Counted from the stretch's first letter, positions 35,382 through 46,204 are shown. The stretch: DNA of 64,000 bases from Rothia aeria (GCA_002355935.1 AP017895.1:1240001-1304000); one strand, 5' to 3'. Notes: generated by a model from the sequence alone, not told the origin. Program-made: numbers and translations.

Positions 35382-36716
35382 ATGTCTGAGAACGTAAAAA
35401 ACATCTTTAATACATCTCGCTTCCAGCGGGGAATACCGCTGATGACCGAAGCGAGAAGCCCCGCATCATGATGCATCTTGATATGGACGCATTTTTGTCA
35501 ACGTAGAGCTGCTGAATAAACCAGAATTACACGGAACTCCTATTATTGTGGCGCATGAGGGCCCGCGCTCAGTGGTATGTTCTGCTTCCTATGAGGCTCG
35601 AGACTCGGGTGTTCATTCGGGTATGCCGCTGGCACGTGCTAAACGCCTGAGCCCACAGGCAACTATTCTGCCTCTGCGGGGTGATTACGGCTTTTACTCT
35701 CGTGCGGTCATGCGAATACTGCGGGATGAAAGCCCGCTTGTGGAACAAGTAAGTGTTGATGAGGCATTCATTGATCTCACCGGTGCCACTGCCATCGGCG
35801 GATCCCCGGTTGCGATAGCACAGCGGGTGCGAGAACGTATTGCAGACGAGCTGTCTCTACCCTGCTCGGCGGGGATATCTATTAATAAGTTTCTTGCCAA
35901 AATGGCCTCAACTGGCAGTAAACCCAATGGGCTGTGGGTGGTGCCACCCACAGGGTGCAGGAGTTCCTGGATCCTATGCCGGTTAATAAACTGTGGGGTG
36001 TGGGGGCGCGAAGCGCCACTTTGCTGAACGAATACGGAATCTACACGGTGGCACAGCTGCGTGAATTTGACGCCCAGTGGCTGTGCGGGCGTTTTGGTAA
36101 TGCGGCAGGGAACCATCTCTATGCTCTTGCTCGTGGTATTGATCATCGTCCGGTGGTCACTGAACGTGTTGAGAAAAGTATGGGAGCTGAACATACCTTT
36201 GCTGCCGATACTCGCTGCGTCGCAGATATTGAGCGAGCGGTGCAGGGTATTGCTTTACGGTTGGGGCGGCGGCTGCGCGCAGCAGGGAAAACCGCCGGTG
36301 CGCTGACCATTAAATATCGTTATGAAGGTTTTGAGACACACACTAAATCTATACCCCTAACTGAGCCTGTAGATTCTGGGATGCAGATATATCGTATTGC
36401 TTGCGCCGCCCTGAGGGCGATGGGGCTTTTGATCAAAAGTTGTGATGGTCAAAAGGAACAAGCGTCACGGGCTTTACGGTTGATAGGGGTACGCGCCGAG
36501 CGGCTGCAACAATGCGCCTCTGGTGTGCAGCAGACGCTTTTTGCCTTGGACCCACAGGAAGGTGACGGTGCAGAGAAAGCTGACTGGGGTCGTGTGGAGC
36601 GTGCCCTTGACGGCATCCATACGCGATTTAGTGCAGAGGCGGTGCGCCCGGCCTCTCTGATGGGGTATACGGCGGGGCGAACACATATGCACAGGGTGCA
36701 GCATCGTCAGGGGTAA
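35382..36716 (+). CDS. dinB: Y-family DNA polymerase IV (three frame breaks)
   Basis: About 445 residues, a translesion polymerase. The palm motif MHLDMDAFFVNVELL carries the first catalytic aspartates, VSVDEAFIDLTG the second pair, and PCSAGISINKFLAKMAS and NKLWGVGARSA the later conserved blocks. The breaks are CCCC 35459-35462, TTTTT 35492-35496 and CCC 35947-35949, each mended by one base. The first repair links the N-terminal leader starting at the ATG at 35382 (AAGGGGTGGA upstream) to the palm. If that leader is not used, ATG 35468 or 35471 is the start. The C-terminal end is Gln/Arg-rich and ends HRQG; a beta-clamp motif is not obvious. Confidence 0.87.
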
Positions 36717-37026
36717 GGCAGGATGAGAGGCGTAGAAGTGCGAGCTTTTAAAGAATATACGGCTTAGAAATCCCCTGAGTGTTAAGCGTTGAGGCAGGTT
36801 CATGGGCCGCTGGGTACTCTGATGCATCCGCGGCAACGCAGGGATGTGGTGAGTGCGGCTTTTATTCTCAGTACATACACAGAGATTTAGCTCAAGAAAG
36901 AGTACCTATTGGGGGCCTAAAAGGGGTACTATGATGAACGTACGCTAGGCTACATGTGATGGTCTTGCCCCGGGGTGGATATGTGCCGACGGCAGGGCTT
37001 TTGGGCACGGTTTTAAGGAGAATGCT
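36717..37026. other. Intergenic region dinB / DUF3040 gene
   Basis: A 310-base gap without a credible ORF. A short dyad AGTACC (36901-36906) / GGTACT (36925-36930) overlaps TATGAT at 36930, a possible -10 element for the next gene. TTAAGGAG before 37027 is that gene's ribosome binding site. Confidence 0.4.
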
Positions 37027-37425
37027 ATGGCACTTTCGGAGCGCGAACAGAAAGTCCTTGATCAGCTTGAGGAGTTAATGCACGCCGAAGACCCGCAGTT
37101 TGCAAGTTCGATGTCTTCGACGGGCAATACCGCGCCCGTATTTAGCGCCCGCCACATGGTGCTGGGTATCCTGTGCGTGCTTGCTGGGCTGGGCATTATT
37201 ATTGGGGCGGTTGCCTCAAAGATTATTCTGCTTGGTATTGTCGGCTTTATAGTTGCCGCCGGGGGCGTGTATTTTGCGACCACCAGTAAGAAAACCCCTA
37301 TTGATTCGTTCTTAGGTGGTAAGGCTAAAGGTGCCTCCGCTGAGAAGGCGCAGCAACAGCGCAAACAATCGAAGCTCATGGAGCGCCTGGAAGAGCGCTG
37401 GGATGAGCGCGAACAGGGGCGTTAG
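37027..37425 (+). CDS. DUF3040 membrane protein
   Basis: A 132-residue protein with the DUF3040 pattern: an amphipathic start ALSEREQKVLDQLEELMHAE, two adjacent membrane helices (residues about 48-85, LGILCVLAGLGIIIGAVAS and IILLGIVGFIVAAGGVYFA) and a basic, Gln-rich cytoplasmic tail. AAGGAG precedes the ATG. The family is actinobacterial and is regularly found just before mraZ, as here. Its function is unknown; the position suggests a link to division or wall synthesis. Confidence 0.9.
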   Translation: MALSEREQKVLDQLEELMHAEDPQFASSMSSTGNTAPVFSARHMVLGILCVLAGLGIIIGAVASKIILLGIVGFIVAAGGVYFATTSKKTPIDSFLGGKAKGASAEKAQQQRKQSKLMERLEERWDEREQGR

Positions 37426-37521
37426 TATATTTTTCTTCTTGTGATACGTCAGTGCTGGCGTGAGGTACCACCGTGGTAATAGGCTGGTACGTTTAAACCG
37501 TGTTCTACCTCAGACTTGGTG

Positions 37522-37558
37522 GTGGGGCGGGGCTTCCATAAGGGAGGCCCCGCCCCAC
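37522..37558 (+). terminator. GC-rich terminator hairpin
   Basis: Arms GTGGGGCGGGGC and GCCCCGCCCCAC around a TTCCATAAGGGAG loop region. It ends the DUF3040 transcript. Confidence 0.75.
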
Positions 37559-37983
37559 TGTCCGTTAAAGGTCGCTGTACTTGCAGCTACTGTACATGCC
37601 ACACCGGGGTGGTGGTACTAAGAGCCGGTATTTATCCCAAGCTAGCGTTAGCTTCTGATTATGGGTGTTTTCCCCACCGTAAGCGGTACTCACGCTGAAA
37701 CTGAGGATGTTTCCTCCACTTTTCCCTCCACAATCCTCCACCGCCCCACAATAACCCGTGTAGCGGCGGGATTGTGTCTGCTGCCGCCAATAACTCTAAA
37801 ACTGCCTGCGTGGAACGGGCAATGATGTGGTTTTTCAAAATATGTTGGCTATTCGTGCGTCGAATCAGCGGGTGGCGAACTCCTCAATAACGGTCCTATC
37901 TGGGGTGAAGCTGCGGGATTCAAGGGCTTGACGTGCAGGTTTATTAAAATTTGCGGGAAAATTTGGGTGCTTAAAAAGGGTTA

Positions 37984-38013
37984 AGTGGTGGAAAGTGGGG
38001 TAAAGTGGAGGGT
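37984..38013 (+). promoter_or_regulatory. MraZ operator: three direct repeats
   Basis: AGTGG recurs at exact 10-base intervals (GTGG at 37985, 37995 and 38005), the last two as AAAGTGG. The period and core match known MraZ boxes (direct repeats of AAAGTG or TGGG type, one per helical turn). The repeats lie 38-66 bases before the mraZ start, which fits autorepression of the dcw operon. Confidence 0.8.
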
Positions 38014-38050
38014 AGCAGATTGTTCAAGTGCGCTGTGAGGGGGTGGGTAC

Positions 38051-38479
38051 GTGTTTTTAGGGACGTATTCGCCTCGGTTAGACACCAAAGGGCGCATCAT
38101 TCTTCCCGCGAAATTTCGTGAGGAACTTTCTGCTGGTCTAGTGCTCACCCGCGGACAGGAACGTTGCTTGTACGTGTTCTCTGCGGAAGAGTTTGAGCGT
38201 ATTCACGAGCAGATGCGTTCAGCGCCACTGTCTTCACGGCAGGCTCGGGACTACATGCGTGTGTTCCTGTCGGGCGCATCTGATGAGGTGCCCGATAAGC
38301 AGGGGCGGGTCACCATCCCGGCGGCGTTGCGTGAGTACGCTCGGTTAGACCGCGAGCTTGTCGTCATCGGCGCGGGTTCCCGAGCCGAAATCTGGGACGC
38401 TCAGGCTTGGGACGAGTACCTTGCTCGTACCGAAGCTGAATTTGCACAACTGGATGAGGAGCCTTTCCCCTTCCTGTAA
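38051..38479 (+). CDS. mraZ: Transcriptional regulator MraZ
   Basis: A 142-residue protein with two AbrB-like swapped-hairpin repeats, each marked by a DTKGR or DKQGR box: residues about 9-20 ([17 protein letters not shown]) and about 80-92 ([17 protein letters not shown]). MraZ forms ring oligomers that bind direct repeats upstream of its own gene. The three boxes just upstream fit that. The GTG start follows a GAGGGGG stretch. It is the first gene of the dcw cluster, 67 bases before rsmH. Confidence 0.96.
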   Translation: MFLGTYSPRLDTKGRIILPAKFREELSAGLVLTRGQERCLYVFSAEEFERIHEQMRSAPLSSRQARDYMRVFLSGASDEVPDKQGRVTIPAALREYARLDRELVVIGAGSRAEIWDAQAWDEYLARTEAEFAQLDEEPFPFL

Positions 38480-38546
38480 ACCACCCCATCTGTTAGCGCA
38501 TTCGCTGCGGGAGCAGATCCTAGTACGTGACCCTCAAGGAGCGAAT

Positions 38547-39599
38547 ATGAGCGCTAAGGAAAGCACCCACGCCGGTGCTCAGGGAGCGGTAGCTCCCGCA
38601 CACACCCTTACGCTTACTGAAACTCCCGATGCGGGGCTTTCGAAGAAAGAAGCGAAAGAACGCCACGTACCGGTTATGCTTACCAGGTGCCTTGACCTGC
38701 TAGCCCCGGCCCTCGAACGTGAAGGGGCAGTGGTCATTGATGGGACGTTAGGAATGGGCGGGCACACCGAGGCAATGCTTGAACGTTTCCCCGAACTGCA
38801 GGTGATCGGTATCGACCGAGACCCGCAGGCGCACACTATTGCGGGGCAGCGGCTGGAGCGGTTCGGCGAGCGGTTCATCCCCGTGCACGCTGTGTACGAC
38901 CAGATTGAATACGCCATGGATGTCGCCGGGGTGAATGCCGTCGATGGCGTCCTATTCGACTTGGGTGTCTCCTCTATGCAGCTGGATGAGCGTTCACGCG
39001 GGTTTGCTTATTCTTACGACGCTCCGCTCGATATGCGGATGAATAGTGAAGATGAGCTGACAGCACGCACCGTAGTGAACGAGTATCCGCTGGAGCGGCT
39101 GCAGAGAATTATCCGCACGTGGGGCGAAGAGAAGTTCGCCGCGCGGATTGCCGAACGGATCGTTGCTCAGCGGGCCGTTCAGCCGTTTGAGACCACCGGT
39201 GAGCTGGTAGCCGCTATCCAAAAGGCGGTGCCAGCAGCGGCACAACGCAAGGGCGGGCACCCTGCGAAACGCACTTTCCAGGCGCTACGCATTGAGGTGA
39301 ACCACGAACTGGAGGCACTGGAACGCGCTGTGCCGGTCGCAATCGACTCGCTCTCCCTGGGCGGGCGGTTCGTGGCCATGAGCTACCACAGTTTAGAAGA
39401 CAAGATCGTCAAGCGGGGCCTGAGTGCTGCCGCCACCTCTAAGGCGCCCAAAGGGTTCCCCGTGGAGCTTGACGAACATAAGCCAACGATGAAAGTTATC
39501 ACGCGTGGCGCAGAGCCACCGACTGAGGCTGAAATCGCAGAGAATTCACGCGCCGCAAGCGCAAAATTGCGGGCTGGCGAGAAGATTAGGGTTACATAA
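38547..39599 (+). CDS. rsmH: 16S rRNA (cytosine(1402)-N(4))-methyltransferase
   Basis: A 350-residue SAM-dependent methyltransferase (MraW) that modifies C1402 in the ribosomal P site. It shows KERHVPVML, the SAM motif [46 protein letters not shown] and the late [16 protein letters not shown] lies upstream of the ATG at 38547; the open frame starts earlier, inside mraZ. A nonconserved 35-residue N-terminal extension is present. It abuts the ftsL-like gene with no gap. Confidence 0.96.
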   Translation: MSAKESTHAGAQGAVAPAHTLTLTETPDAGLSKKEAKERHVPVMLTRCLDLLAPALEREGAVVIDGTLGMGGHTEAMLERFPELQVIGIDRDPQAHTIAGQRLERFGERFIPVHAVYDQIEYAMDVAGVNAVDGVLFDLGVSSMQLDERSRGFAYSYDAPLDMRMNSEDELTARTVVNEYPLERLQRIIRTWGEEKFAARIAERIVAQRAVQPFETTGELVAAIQKAVPAAAQRKGGHPAKRTFQALRIEVNHELEALERAVPVAIDSLSLGGRFVAMSYHSLEDKIVKRGLSAAATSKAPKGFPVELDEHKPTMKVITRGAEPPTEAEIAENSRAASAKLRAGEKIRVT

Positions 39600-40699
39600 A
39601 TGAGCGTAACAACGAAGACCACCATGACGGGGGAGCGTAGGAACACGCCCAAACCCCGGGTCGTAAAACACGCCCGGAAGGGACAGCTGCTGCGCCGGGC
39701 CGAGCAGGCTCCTCACACCCCGGGTCGGCTCGTCGTGCCTCCACAACTTCGACAAGCACCCGCCGCACCGCACAGAAGGAAAAAGTTGGTGCATCATCTC
39801 GGGCTGCTACCGCTGGCAGCACCACCCGAACCAGCACCCCCAGCCGGGCTCGAACAACCGAAACAGCCCGGTCTCAGGGCGCTGGTGCCATGCGCACCTC
39901 CCGGGGGGCGACCCTGCTAGACGCTCCTGCCCGTTTCTTGGCGTACACGCGCGGGGTAGCGGGAGTATTTGAGAAGCCCTCAACCGCGCAGTTCGAAGCG
40001 AATACCACCTCGGCGCGGCCTAAACCTGCTCGGGGCGGTACAGCTGGGCGCGCTGAAGTGCGTGAAGCCTCCGGTGCAAAAAAACGTGCGCCGCTGGCCC
40101 GTTCTTTACGTAAACCCACCCGCCGGGGAGGCATCATGAGCCTTCTGATGTGGGCGGTGTTTTTGGTGATCCCGCTATTTCTCATCTTTAACCTACTGAT
40201 GAATATCCTAGTGGCTCAGCGTCAGTACGAACTGGTAGACATGCACGCCCAGGAGCTGGCTCTCACCCAGCAGAACGAGGCTCTGCATCAGGAGCTGGGG
40301 TACAACGAAGCTCCGCAGGATCTAGCGATCCGTGCTTCTCTGCTGAATATGTTCCCCAGCACCACCCCGGCAACTTTGGACGTGCAGAACGGTACGATTC
40401 AGGGCACCCCAACCCCAGCTGCTTCGCCCACCTCAGCTAATGGGACCCGCGGGAATCTGGTGCCAGCACCCGCGACCCGCGATAATGACCCCTCCGGGCA
40501 GAAGGCTGCGGATGCCCAGAAGCAGGCGCAGGAGAAAACCGCGAAGCAGAACCGTGAGCGGGAAGAGAAAGAGAAGCAGGAAAAGGAGAAGGCAAGTGCT
40601 GCCGCCTCGCCTTCACCCTCTGCATCTCCGCAGGGTTCACAGAGCCCGCAGCAGGCTCAGCCATCACAGGCTGCGCCTAGCGCCTCCGCGAATCGCTAA
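39600..40699 (+). CDS. ftsL: FtsL-like septum protein with long disordered ends (one frame break)
   Basis: About 366 residues, far longer than typical FtsL (about 100-120). The first 175 residues are a basic Thr/Ser/Arg/Ala-rich cytoplasmic region. Then comes one membrane helix (SLLMWAVFLVIPLFLIFNLL), a short periplasmic coiled coil (DMHAQELALTQQNEALHQEL) and the family's helix-breaking segment. The last 100 residues are a Gln/Lys/Glu then Pro/Ser/Ala-rich tail. The frame breaks at CCCC 39718-39721; one C joins AEQAPHTPGSARRASTTSTS. Position between rsmH and ftsI, and topology, identify it; FtsL sequence is otherwise poorly conserved. It should form the FtsQ-FtsB-FtsL complex that activates FtsW-FtsI. 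Confidence 0.8.
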
Positions 40700-40872
40700 T
40701 ACAGTTCACACCCCGGGTAGGGGCGGTGGCGCCGATTGGTGTCACCTAATCTACTCGGGGTAGTGTTCTGTTCGGGGCAAGTTATAAGCTGCCCCGGCAG
40801 GTGCCAGAAGAGCCCGGCGATATAGGAACAACAATCCAGGAAATAGCGCAGGAATGTACCGGAAGGAACACT

Positions 40873-42719
40873 GTGGCCCACAAGAAAAAAGCGGTATCCT
40901 CACAGAGCGAGCGTAAACTCAGCCGACGTGGATTCATGATAGGCGCCAGCAGCACGGGGCTACTTGGCCTGCTGAGTTTACGTCTACTGTACGTTCAGGG
41001 GCTTGACCCGCAAAACCTGGCTGCAACCTCCCGGGATTCTCGAACCCGAACCCAGAAAGTTCCCGCAGTCCGCGGGCAGATTACCGATGTGAACGGGCAT
41101 GTACTGGCCCGTAGTGTGCAAAGGTACAATATCATCGCGGACCAGACGATCGTGGCGGAATTTAAACGTTACGACCACTCCCAAGAGCGTGTGACAGTCA
41201 CCCCCACCGAGCTGGTGTACGAGGTCACCGATATTTTGCGCACCGTGGACCCGACCATCACCGATGACTTCGTGAAGTCAAAACTTGAGGGAGACTCCCG
41301 GTATTCGGTCATTAAAACCAACGTAACCCCCGAAATTTACAATCGTATCGACGCATTAGGGGCGCCGTTCCTCTTCGGGGAAGTAATCAGCGAACGCCTG
41401 TACCCCGACGGGCCGGTGGGTGGTTCTGTGGTAGGTCGCTACCGCATCGTTGATGAAGCAGTTGAGGGTAAAGAAAACGAAACCGTTGAACGCAACCTCT
41501 CGGTAGGGATTGAGCGCACCTTCGAGAAGGAACTCGCTGGGGTGAACGGCAAACGCGTGTACGAGATCGGGGCCGACGGCGTGCGTATTCCTGTGACCCA
41601 GGAGCAGGTGAGCGAATCAGTGAACGGTAAAACCGTGCGTCTGACCCTCAACCGGGATATCCAGTACTACGCCCAGCAGGTTATGAAAGCCCGTGTAGAC
41701 GAACTCAAAGCAGAATGGGGATGCGCCATTGTGATGGATGTACGCGACGGCTCAATCCTGGCACTTGCTGATTCAACAACGATGGACCCGGGCGCCGAAA
41801 AAGTTGAGAACACACAAGATATGGTGCCACGTGCCATTTCTCAGATTATTGAGCCCGGATCGACGGAGAAAATCCTCACCGCATCAGCGCTCATTGAGAA
41901 AGGCATTACCACCCCACCGATACATATGATGTGCCCGCCACCCTCACCGTTAACGGGCAAACCTTCAAAGATGCTTTTGAGCACCCCGCGCAACGCCGCA
42001 CGTTCTCGGGTATTATTACCGATTCGATGAACACCGGAACTGTGCTGGTTGGCCAGAAGATGCCCAAAGAAGAGCGCTATGAGTGGCTGAAAAAATACGG
42101 TATGGGCGAGTTCACAGGTATTGATATTGCCGGGGAGCAGCAGGGCCTAGTCTCCGATTGGAAAACCTGGGACGGACGCCAGGAATTCACGGTGTTTTTC
42201 GGCCAGGGCCTTGCACAGACCCCGCTTCAGACCGCTATGGTTTTTCAAGCCGTAGGTAACCTGGGGGTTAAAGTGAAGCCACGGATTGTGGATGCGATTA
42301 TCGACCCCGACGGCACCGAGCATAAGGTTCCCGTAGAGGGCGCCCAGCGTGTGGTGAGTGAAAAAACCGCCCGAGACTGCCTGACCCTCATGGAGAATGT
42401 GGTGACTAAGGGGCAAGCGAAACTTGCCCAGGTCAACGGGTACCGTGTCGGGGGTAAAACCGGTACCGCAGAGGCGCCCAGCGAAAAAGGCGGCTATGAG
42501 GGATACACCACATCTTTCATTGGTGTAGCACCCATTGAGAACCCCCGGTTTATGGTGAGTATCACCCTGCAGCGCCCCAAAGGTGAGGTGGGAACTATCG
42601 GCGGCACCGGGCAATTCTCCCAAATCATGGAGCGAGTTCTGCACACCTACAATATTCCGCACTCCACCACCGAGCCACATATTATCCCCATTTTTGCGGA
42701 TGGTAAGAACAGCGGCTAG
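40873..42719 (+). CDS. ftsI: Septal peptidoglycan transpeptidase FtsI / PBP3-type (one frame break)
   Basis: About 615 residues, a class B penicillin-binding protein that crosslinks septal peptidoglycan. It has a short basic cytoplasmic start, one signal-anchor helix (residues about 22-37) and a pedestal domain (PAVRGQITDVNGHVLARSV). The transpeptidase domain follows with the nucleophile box EPGSTEKILTASALIEKG (Ser near residue 328), SMNTG and GGKTGTAE. The frame breaks at CCCC 41912-41915; one C gives EKGITTPTDTYDVPATLTV. The GTG at 40873 is used because AAGGA lies upstream. It has no PASTA domains. Confidence 0.93.
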
Positions 42720-42842
42720 TCTCGTGAGGGTGCCGAGCACCCGTTGGCTCATTACAATGAGAAGGTACCAATCGCCCCAGCCCAGCTGTGGCACATCACA
42801 AGACGATAAATAGGGCGCCCCATGCGCGAAGGAAGAAGGACA

Positions 42843-44585
42843 ATGAACGGCGAACAGCCCGGTGAGAAACTCTCAGACGAAGCTATGCCCGGCGAAGAGC
42901 TGTTCGGCAAAGATGCCCAGAACTTACGGCCCCGCCTAACCACAGGCTACCCGCTAGATACGCTCATTCAGAAGCTGCAAAACCTTGAGGCACAGCCGCA
43001 CCTAGCCCTATCCGGTTCCCGAAACGTGACCGGTATCAGTATGGACTCACGCTCCGTACGCGAGGGGGATCTATATGTAGCGCTGCCAGGTGCTAAAACA
43101 CACGGAGCTAGTTTCGCTGCAGCTGCTGTAGCCGCAGGCGCAGCGGGTATTCTTACTGACGCTCAGGGGCAGCGCATTATTGCTGAGGCGCACCTTGATT
43201 TAGCAGATACTGCGCTTATTATTGGCACAGATTTACGCCGGGTGCTGGGTTCCTTGGCGGCTTTCATCTACGGTTCAAACGACTACCCGCAACTGCAGCG
43301 GTTCGCGGTGACCGGAACAAACGGGAAAACTACCACCACCTATATGCTTGAATCCGTTTTCCGTGCCGCTCTGGGCGTCAAAACCGGGTTGGTCGGTACC
43401 ATCCAAATCCTTATTGACGGTGTGTCGATTCCCTCCGCGATGACCACCCCCGAATCTGTGCATGTGCACGCCCTGCTGTCTCTCATGGGCCAGCGTGGAG
43501 TACGTTGTGCAGCTATGGAAGTCTCTTCCCACGCCATTGATTATCGCCGCGTTGACGGGGTGCGTTATGCAATGAGTGGTTTCACAAACCTCACCCAAGA
43601 CCACCTAGACCTACACGGTGGGATGGAAGAATACTTTGACTCAAAAGCACAGCTGTTCACCCCTGAACGTACTGAACGGGCCGTGATCACCGCAGACGAT
43701 CCATGGGGGCAGCGGATGCTTGTTCGCGCACAACAGCAGCTGGGTGCGCAAAACACAATTCGGTTGCTGACCAATCACGGTGCCGGGTTAGAAGCGGTAC
43801 CGGCAGATTTTGGTGTCAACGATTGGGCTGTCACTGAGGTGATGGCTCAAGGGTTAGGGCATACCTTCGTACTTGCTAACGGGGCTGGGGAGCGTGTTCA
43901 GGCTCGTACCGGACTTCCCGCAGATTTTAACGTTTCCAATGCGGCCCTGGCGGCGCTTATGGCCTGGCTCAGCACAAGCGAAGAAGAGAGAGAGCCGTTG
44001 GCGGCTGCGCTCGCCAGTGGGGAGGCACTCACCCCGGTAGTTCCTGGTCGAATGCAGCTTATTGGGCACAGCCCCCACACTATTGTTGATTTTGCGCATA
44101 ATCCTGACGGGCTAATCCGTGCGTTAGAGGCGATGGACCGCCCCGGTGAGGGCCGAGTCATTATCGTGTTCGGTGCTACCGGTGAACGTGATCAAGGCAA
44201 GCGCCCCATCATGGGTGAGATCGCTGCCCGCTACGCAGATATTGTTATTGTGACCGATGACGATCCGCATGGGGAAGACCCGGCCCCCATTCGCGAGGCT
44301 GTTGCTGCCGGTGCGCAGCAAGCTATCGCCGCTGGGGCGCGGGCTCATGAAGTACATAATATTGCCCCGCGTGCTAGGGCTATTGCGCAGGCCATCGATA
44401 TGGCCACCCCTGACGATGCCGTGCTCATTGCGGGCCGCGGCCATGAAACAGCCCAAGATGTAGCTGGGGTAGACGTGCAGCTGGATGACCGTATTGAAGT
44501 GGCCCGCGCCATGGTTACTCGCGGATTTGAGATTCTGCCAGATTATCGGCGTATGCTGGAAGAAAACGCTGAGGATAAGAAATAA
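42843..44585 (+). CDS. murE: UDP-N-acetylmuramoyl-tripeptide synthetase MurE
   Basis: A 580-residue Mur ligase adding the third amino acid of the stem peptide. The ATP loop [15 protein letters not shown], the carbamylated-lysine region MEVSSHAIDYRRVDGV and TNLTQDHLDLHGGMEEYF are intact. The residue-3 selectivity motif reads TDDDPHGEDP, where diaminopimelate-adding enzymes have DNPR. That fits lysine-adding enzymes and the lysine-type wall of Rothia and relatives, as inference. The first 40 residues are a nonconserved acidic extension. The ATG at 42843 has GAAGGA close upstream. It overlaps murF by one base (TAATG). Confidence 0.95.
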   Translation: MNGEQPGEKLSDEAMPGEELFGKDAQNLRPRLTTGYPLDTLIQKLQNLEAQPHLALSGSRNVTGISMDSRSVREGDLYVALPGAKTHGASFAAAAVAAGAAGILTDAQGQRIIAEAHLDLADTALIIGTDLRRVLGSLAAFIYGSNDYPQLQRFAVTGTNGKTTTTYMLESVFRAALGVKTGLVGTIQILIDGVSIPSAMTTPESVHVHALLSLMGQRGVRCAAMEVSSHAIDYRRVDGVRYAMSGFTNLTQDHLDLHGGMEEYFDSKAQLFTPERTERAVITADDPWGQRMLVRAQQQLGAQNTIRLLTNHGAGLEAVPADFGVNDWAVTEVMAQGLGHTFVLANGAGERVQARTGLPADFNVSNAALAALMAWLSTSEEEREPLAAALASGEALTPVVPGRMQLIGHSPHTIVDFAHNPDGLIRALEAMDRPGEGRVIIVFGATGERDQGKRPIMGEIAARYADIVIVTDDDPHGEDPAPIREAVAAGAQQAIAAGARAHEVHNIAPRARAIAQAIDMATPDDAVLIAGRGHETAQDVAGVDVQLDDRIEVARAMVTRGFEILPDYRRMLEENAEDKK

Positions 44586-46201
44586 TGATTAAACTAAGTG
44601 CCGCCGAGATTATCCAGGCGACCGGAGGTGCCGCGCTCGGGCTTCAAGACCCCGAGACGGTCTTCTGTACCTTCGCCACTACTGATTCACGGGAAGTAGT
44701 CCCCGGTACCCTTTTTATTGCGAAACCGGGAGAAAGTACCGACGGGCACCGTTTTGTTGCCGCGGCTTTTAACTCTGGTGCTTCCTTAGCCCTTGTGGAG
44801 CGGCCCGTTACCGCTGAGCCTTCAGGTGAGCTGTATCCTGCCGTGCAGGTGGATGATGCGGTACTGGCGATGGGGCGCTTGGCGGCATACGCTATCGAGA
44901 AGATGCGTAGTCTTGGTCCCGTGGAAGTCATTGGGATTACTGGTTCCGCAGGGAAAACCACCACCAAAGACTTGCTGGCAGCTATTTTTGGTGCCGAGGG
45001 TGCTACGGTGGCTCCCGTGGGCTCCTATAACGGTGAGGTTGGGGTGCCGCTGACGGTATTCCGTGCGGATGAAACCACCCGGTACTTGGTTATTGAAATG
45101 GGTGCCGACCATGTAGGCAATATTGAGTACCTGGCGAATATCGTACAGCCGGACTACGGGGTTATCTTAAAGGTCGGTACCGCCCATGCGGGCGAGTTCG
45201 GCGGGGTAGACAATATTGAACGCACCAAAGGTGAACTGGCCGAAGGCATCCGCGCCGGTGGGGCGCTCGCCCTCAACGCTGACGATGAGCGTGTGCTGCG
45301 CATGGCAGCGCGTGCGTGTGTTCCCGTCACCTATTTCGGGGTGGGGGATAAGCCACAGTACGAGCGGTATGTGGCGGCCCTGAACTTGAGCACGAATGAT
45401 GCGGGGTGCCCGGAATTCACTCTGCGGCTGCCCAACGGGCAGGAACACCTGGTGTCGTCACAATTAATTGGTGAGCATCATGTGCATAACCTGCTGGCGG
45501 CCGCAACTATTGCGTATAACGCTGGCATCGCGGGGGACAGGATAGCTCACGCGCTCAATACCAGCGGTGCTGTGTCTAAATGGCGTATGGCCCGCACCGA
45601 CCGCTCTGATGGGGTGAGCATCATTAACGATGCGTACAACGCGAACCCGGAGTCAATGTCGGCTGCGCTACGAACTCTGGCGCAGCTGGGCCGCGGCAGC
45701 GAGCCGCGCCGCACCTGGGCCGTGCTGGGGGCGATGCTGGAACTGGGAGAAAGCAGCGTCGAAGAGCACGACCATATTGGGCGGCTTGCAGTGCGGCTCA
45801 ATATTTCTAAGCTAATCGCCGTGGGAGACACTGCCAAACCAATCTACAATGCCGCGCACCTGGAAGGTTCCTGGGGTAATGAGGCCACCTGGGTACAGAC
45901 CCCGCAGCAGGCATTGTCGGTGCTACGCGCTGAGCTGCGCCCCGGCGACATTGTGCTGTTTAAATCCTCCAACGGCGCCAAACTTGGGCAGTTGGGAGAT
46001 GAGGTGGCATTCAGCAGTGACCGGTTTGGGTCCGGCTCTGAGCCTGCTCCTACCTGGTTGAGCGCTGGCGACTTTGTTGAAGTGACCGATTTGACGGGTT
46101 CTGTCGCCCCCACGGCGAGTGAGCCTGCAACCACCTCCAGCCCGGTGGCCACTACGGCCTCCGCTTCCACCACATTCACCGGCCAGGAAGGCACACGCTA
46201 G
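44585..46201 (+). CDS. murF: UDP-N-acetylmuramoyl-tripeptide--D-alanyl-D-alanine ligase
   Basis: A 538-residue Mur ligase that adds D-Ala-D-Ala to the tripeptide in the cytoplasm. It shows TTDSREVVPGTLFIAKPGE, the ATP loop GITGSAGKTTTKDLLA, SYNGEVGVPLTVF, EMGADHVGNIEYL and INDAYNANPESM. The C-terminal 50 residues are Thr/Ser/Ala-rich and not conserved. The start overlaps the murE stop, so translation is probably coupled. The gene is uninterrupted. Confidence 0.96.
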   Translation: MIKLSAAEIIQATGGAALGLQDPETVFCTFATTDSREVVPGTLFIAKPGESTDGHRFVAAAFNSGASLALVERPVTAEPSGELYPAVQVDDAVLAMGRLAAYAIEKMRSLGPVEVIGITGSAGKTTTKDLLAAIFGAEGATVAPVGSYNGEVGVPLTVFRADETTRYLVIEMGADHVGNIEYLANIVQPDYGVILKVGTAHAGEFGGVDNIERTKGELAEGIRAGGALALNADDERVLRMAARACVPVTYFGVGDKPQYERYVAALNLSTNDAGCPEFTLRLPNGQEHLVSSQLIGEHHVHNLLAAATIAYNAGIAGDRIAHALNTSGAVSKWRMARTDRSDGVSIINDAYNANPESMSAALRTLAQLGRGSEPRRTWAVLGAMLELGESSVEEHDHIGRLAVRLNISKLIAVGDTAKPIYNAAHLEGSWGNEATWVQTPQQALSVLRAELRPGDIVLFKSSNGAKLGQLGDEVAFSSDRFGSGSEPAPTWLSAGDFVEVTDLTGSVAPTASEPATTSSPVATTASASTTFTGQEGTR

Positions 46202-46204
46202 AGA

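Larger units (their letters stand above)
37426..38050. promoter_or_regulatory. Promoter region of the dcw cluster
   Basis: A 625-base gap with no credible gene. It begins with the DUF3040 terminator (37522-37558) and ends with the MraZ-type direct repeats (37984-38013). The 400 bases between have no structure I can name. Confidence 0.6.

Noticed and set aside
37516-37698. Small ORF after the DUF3040 gene
   Set aside because: It begins inside the terminator hairpin, has no ribosome binding site and shows no recognisable pattern.
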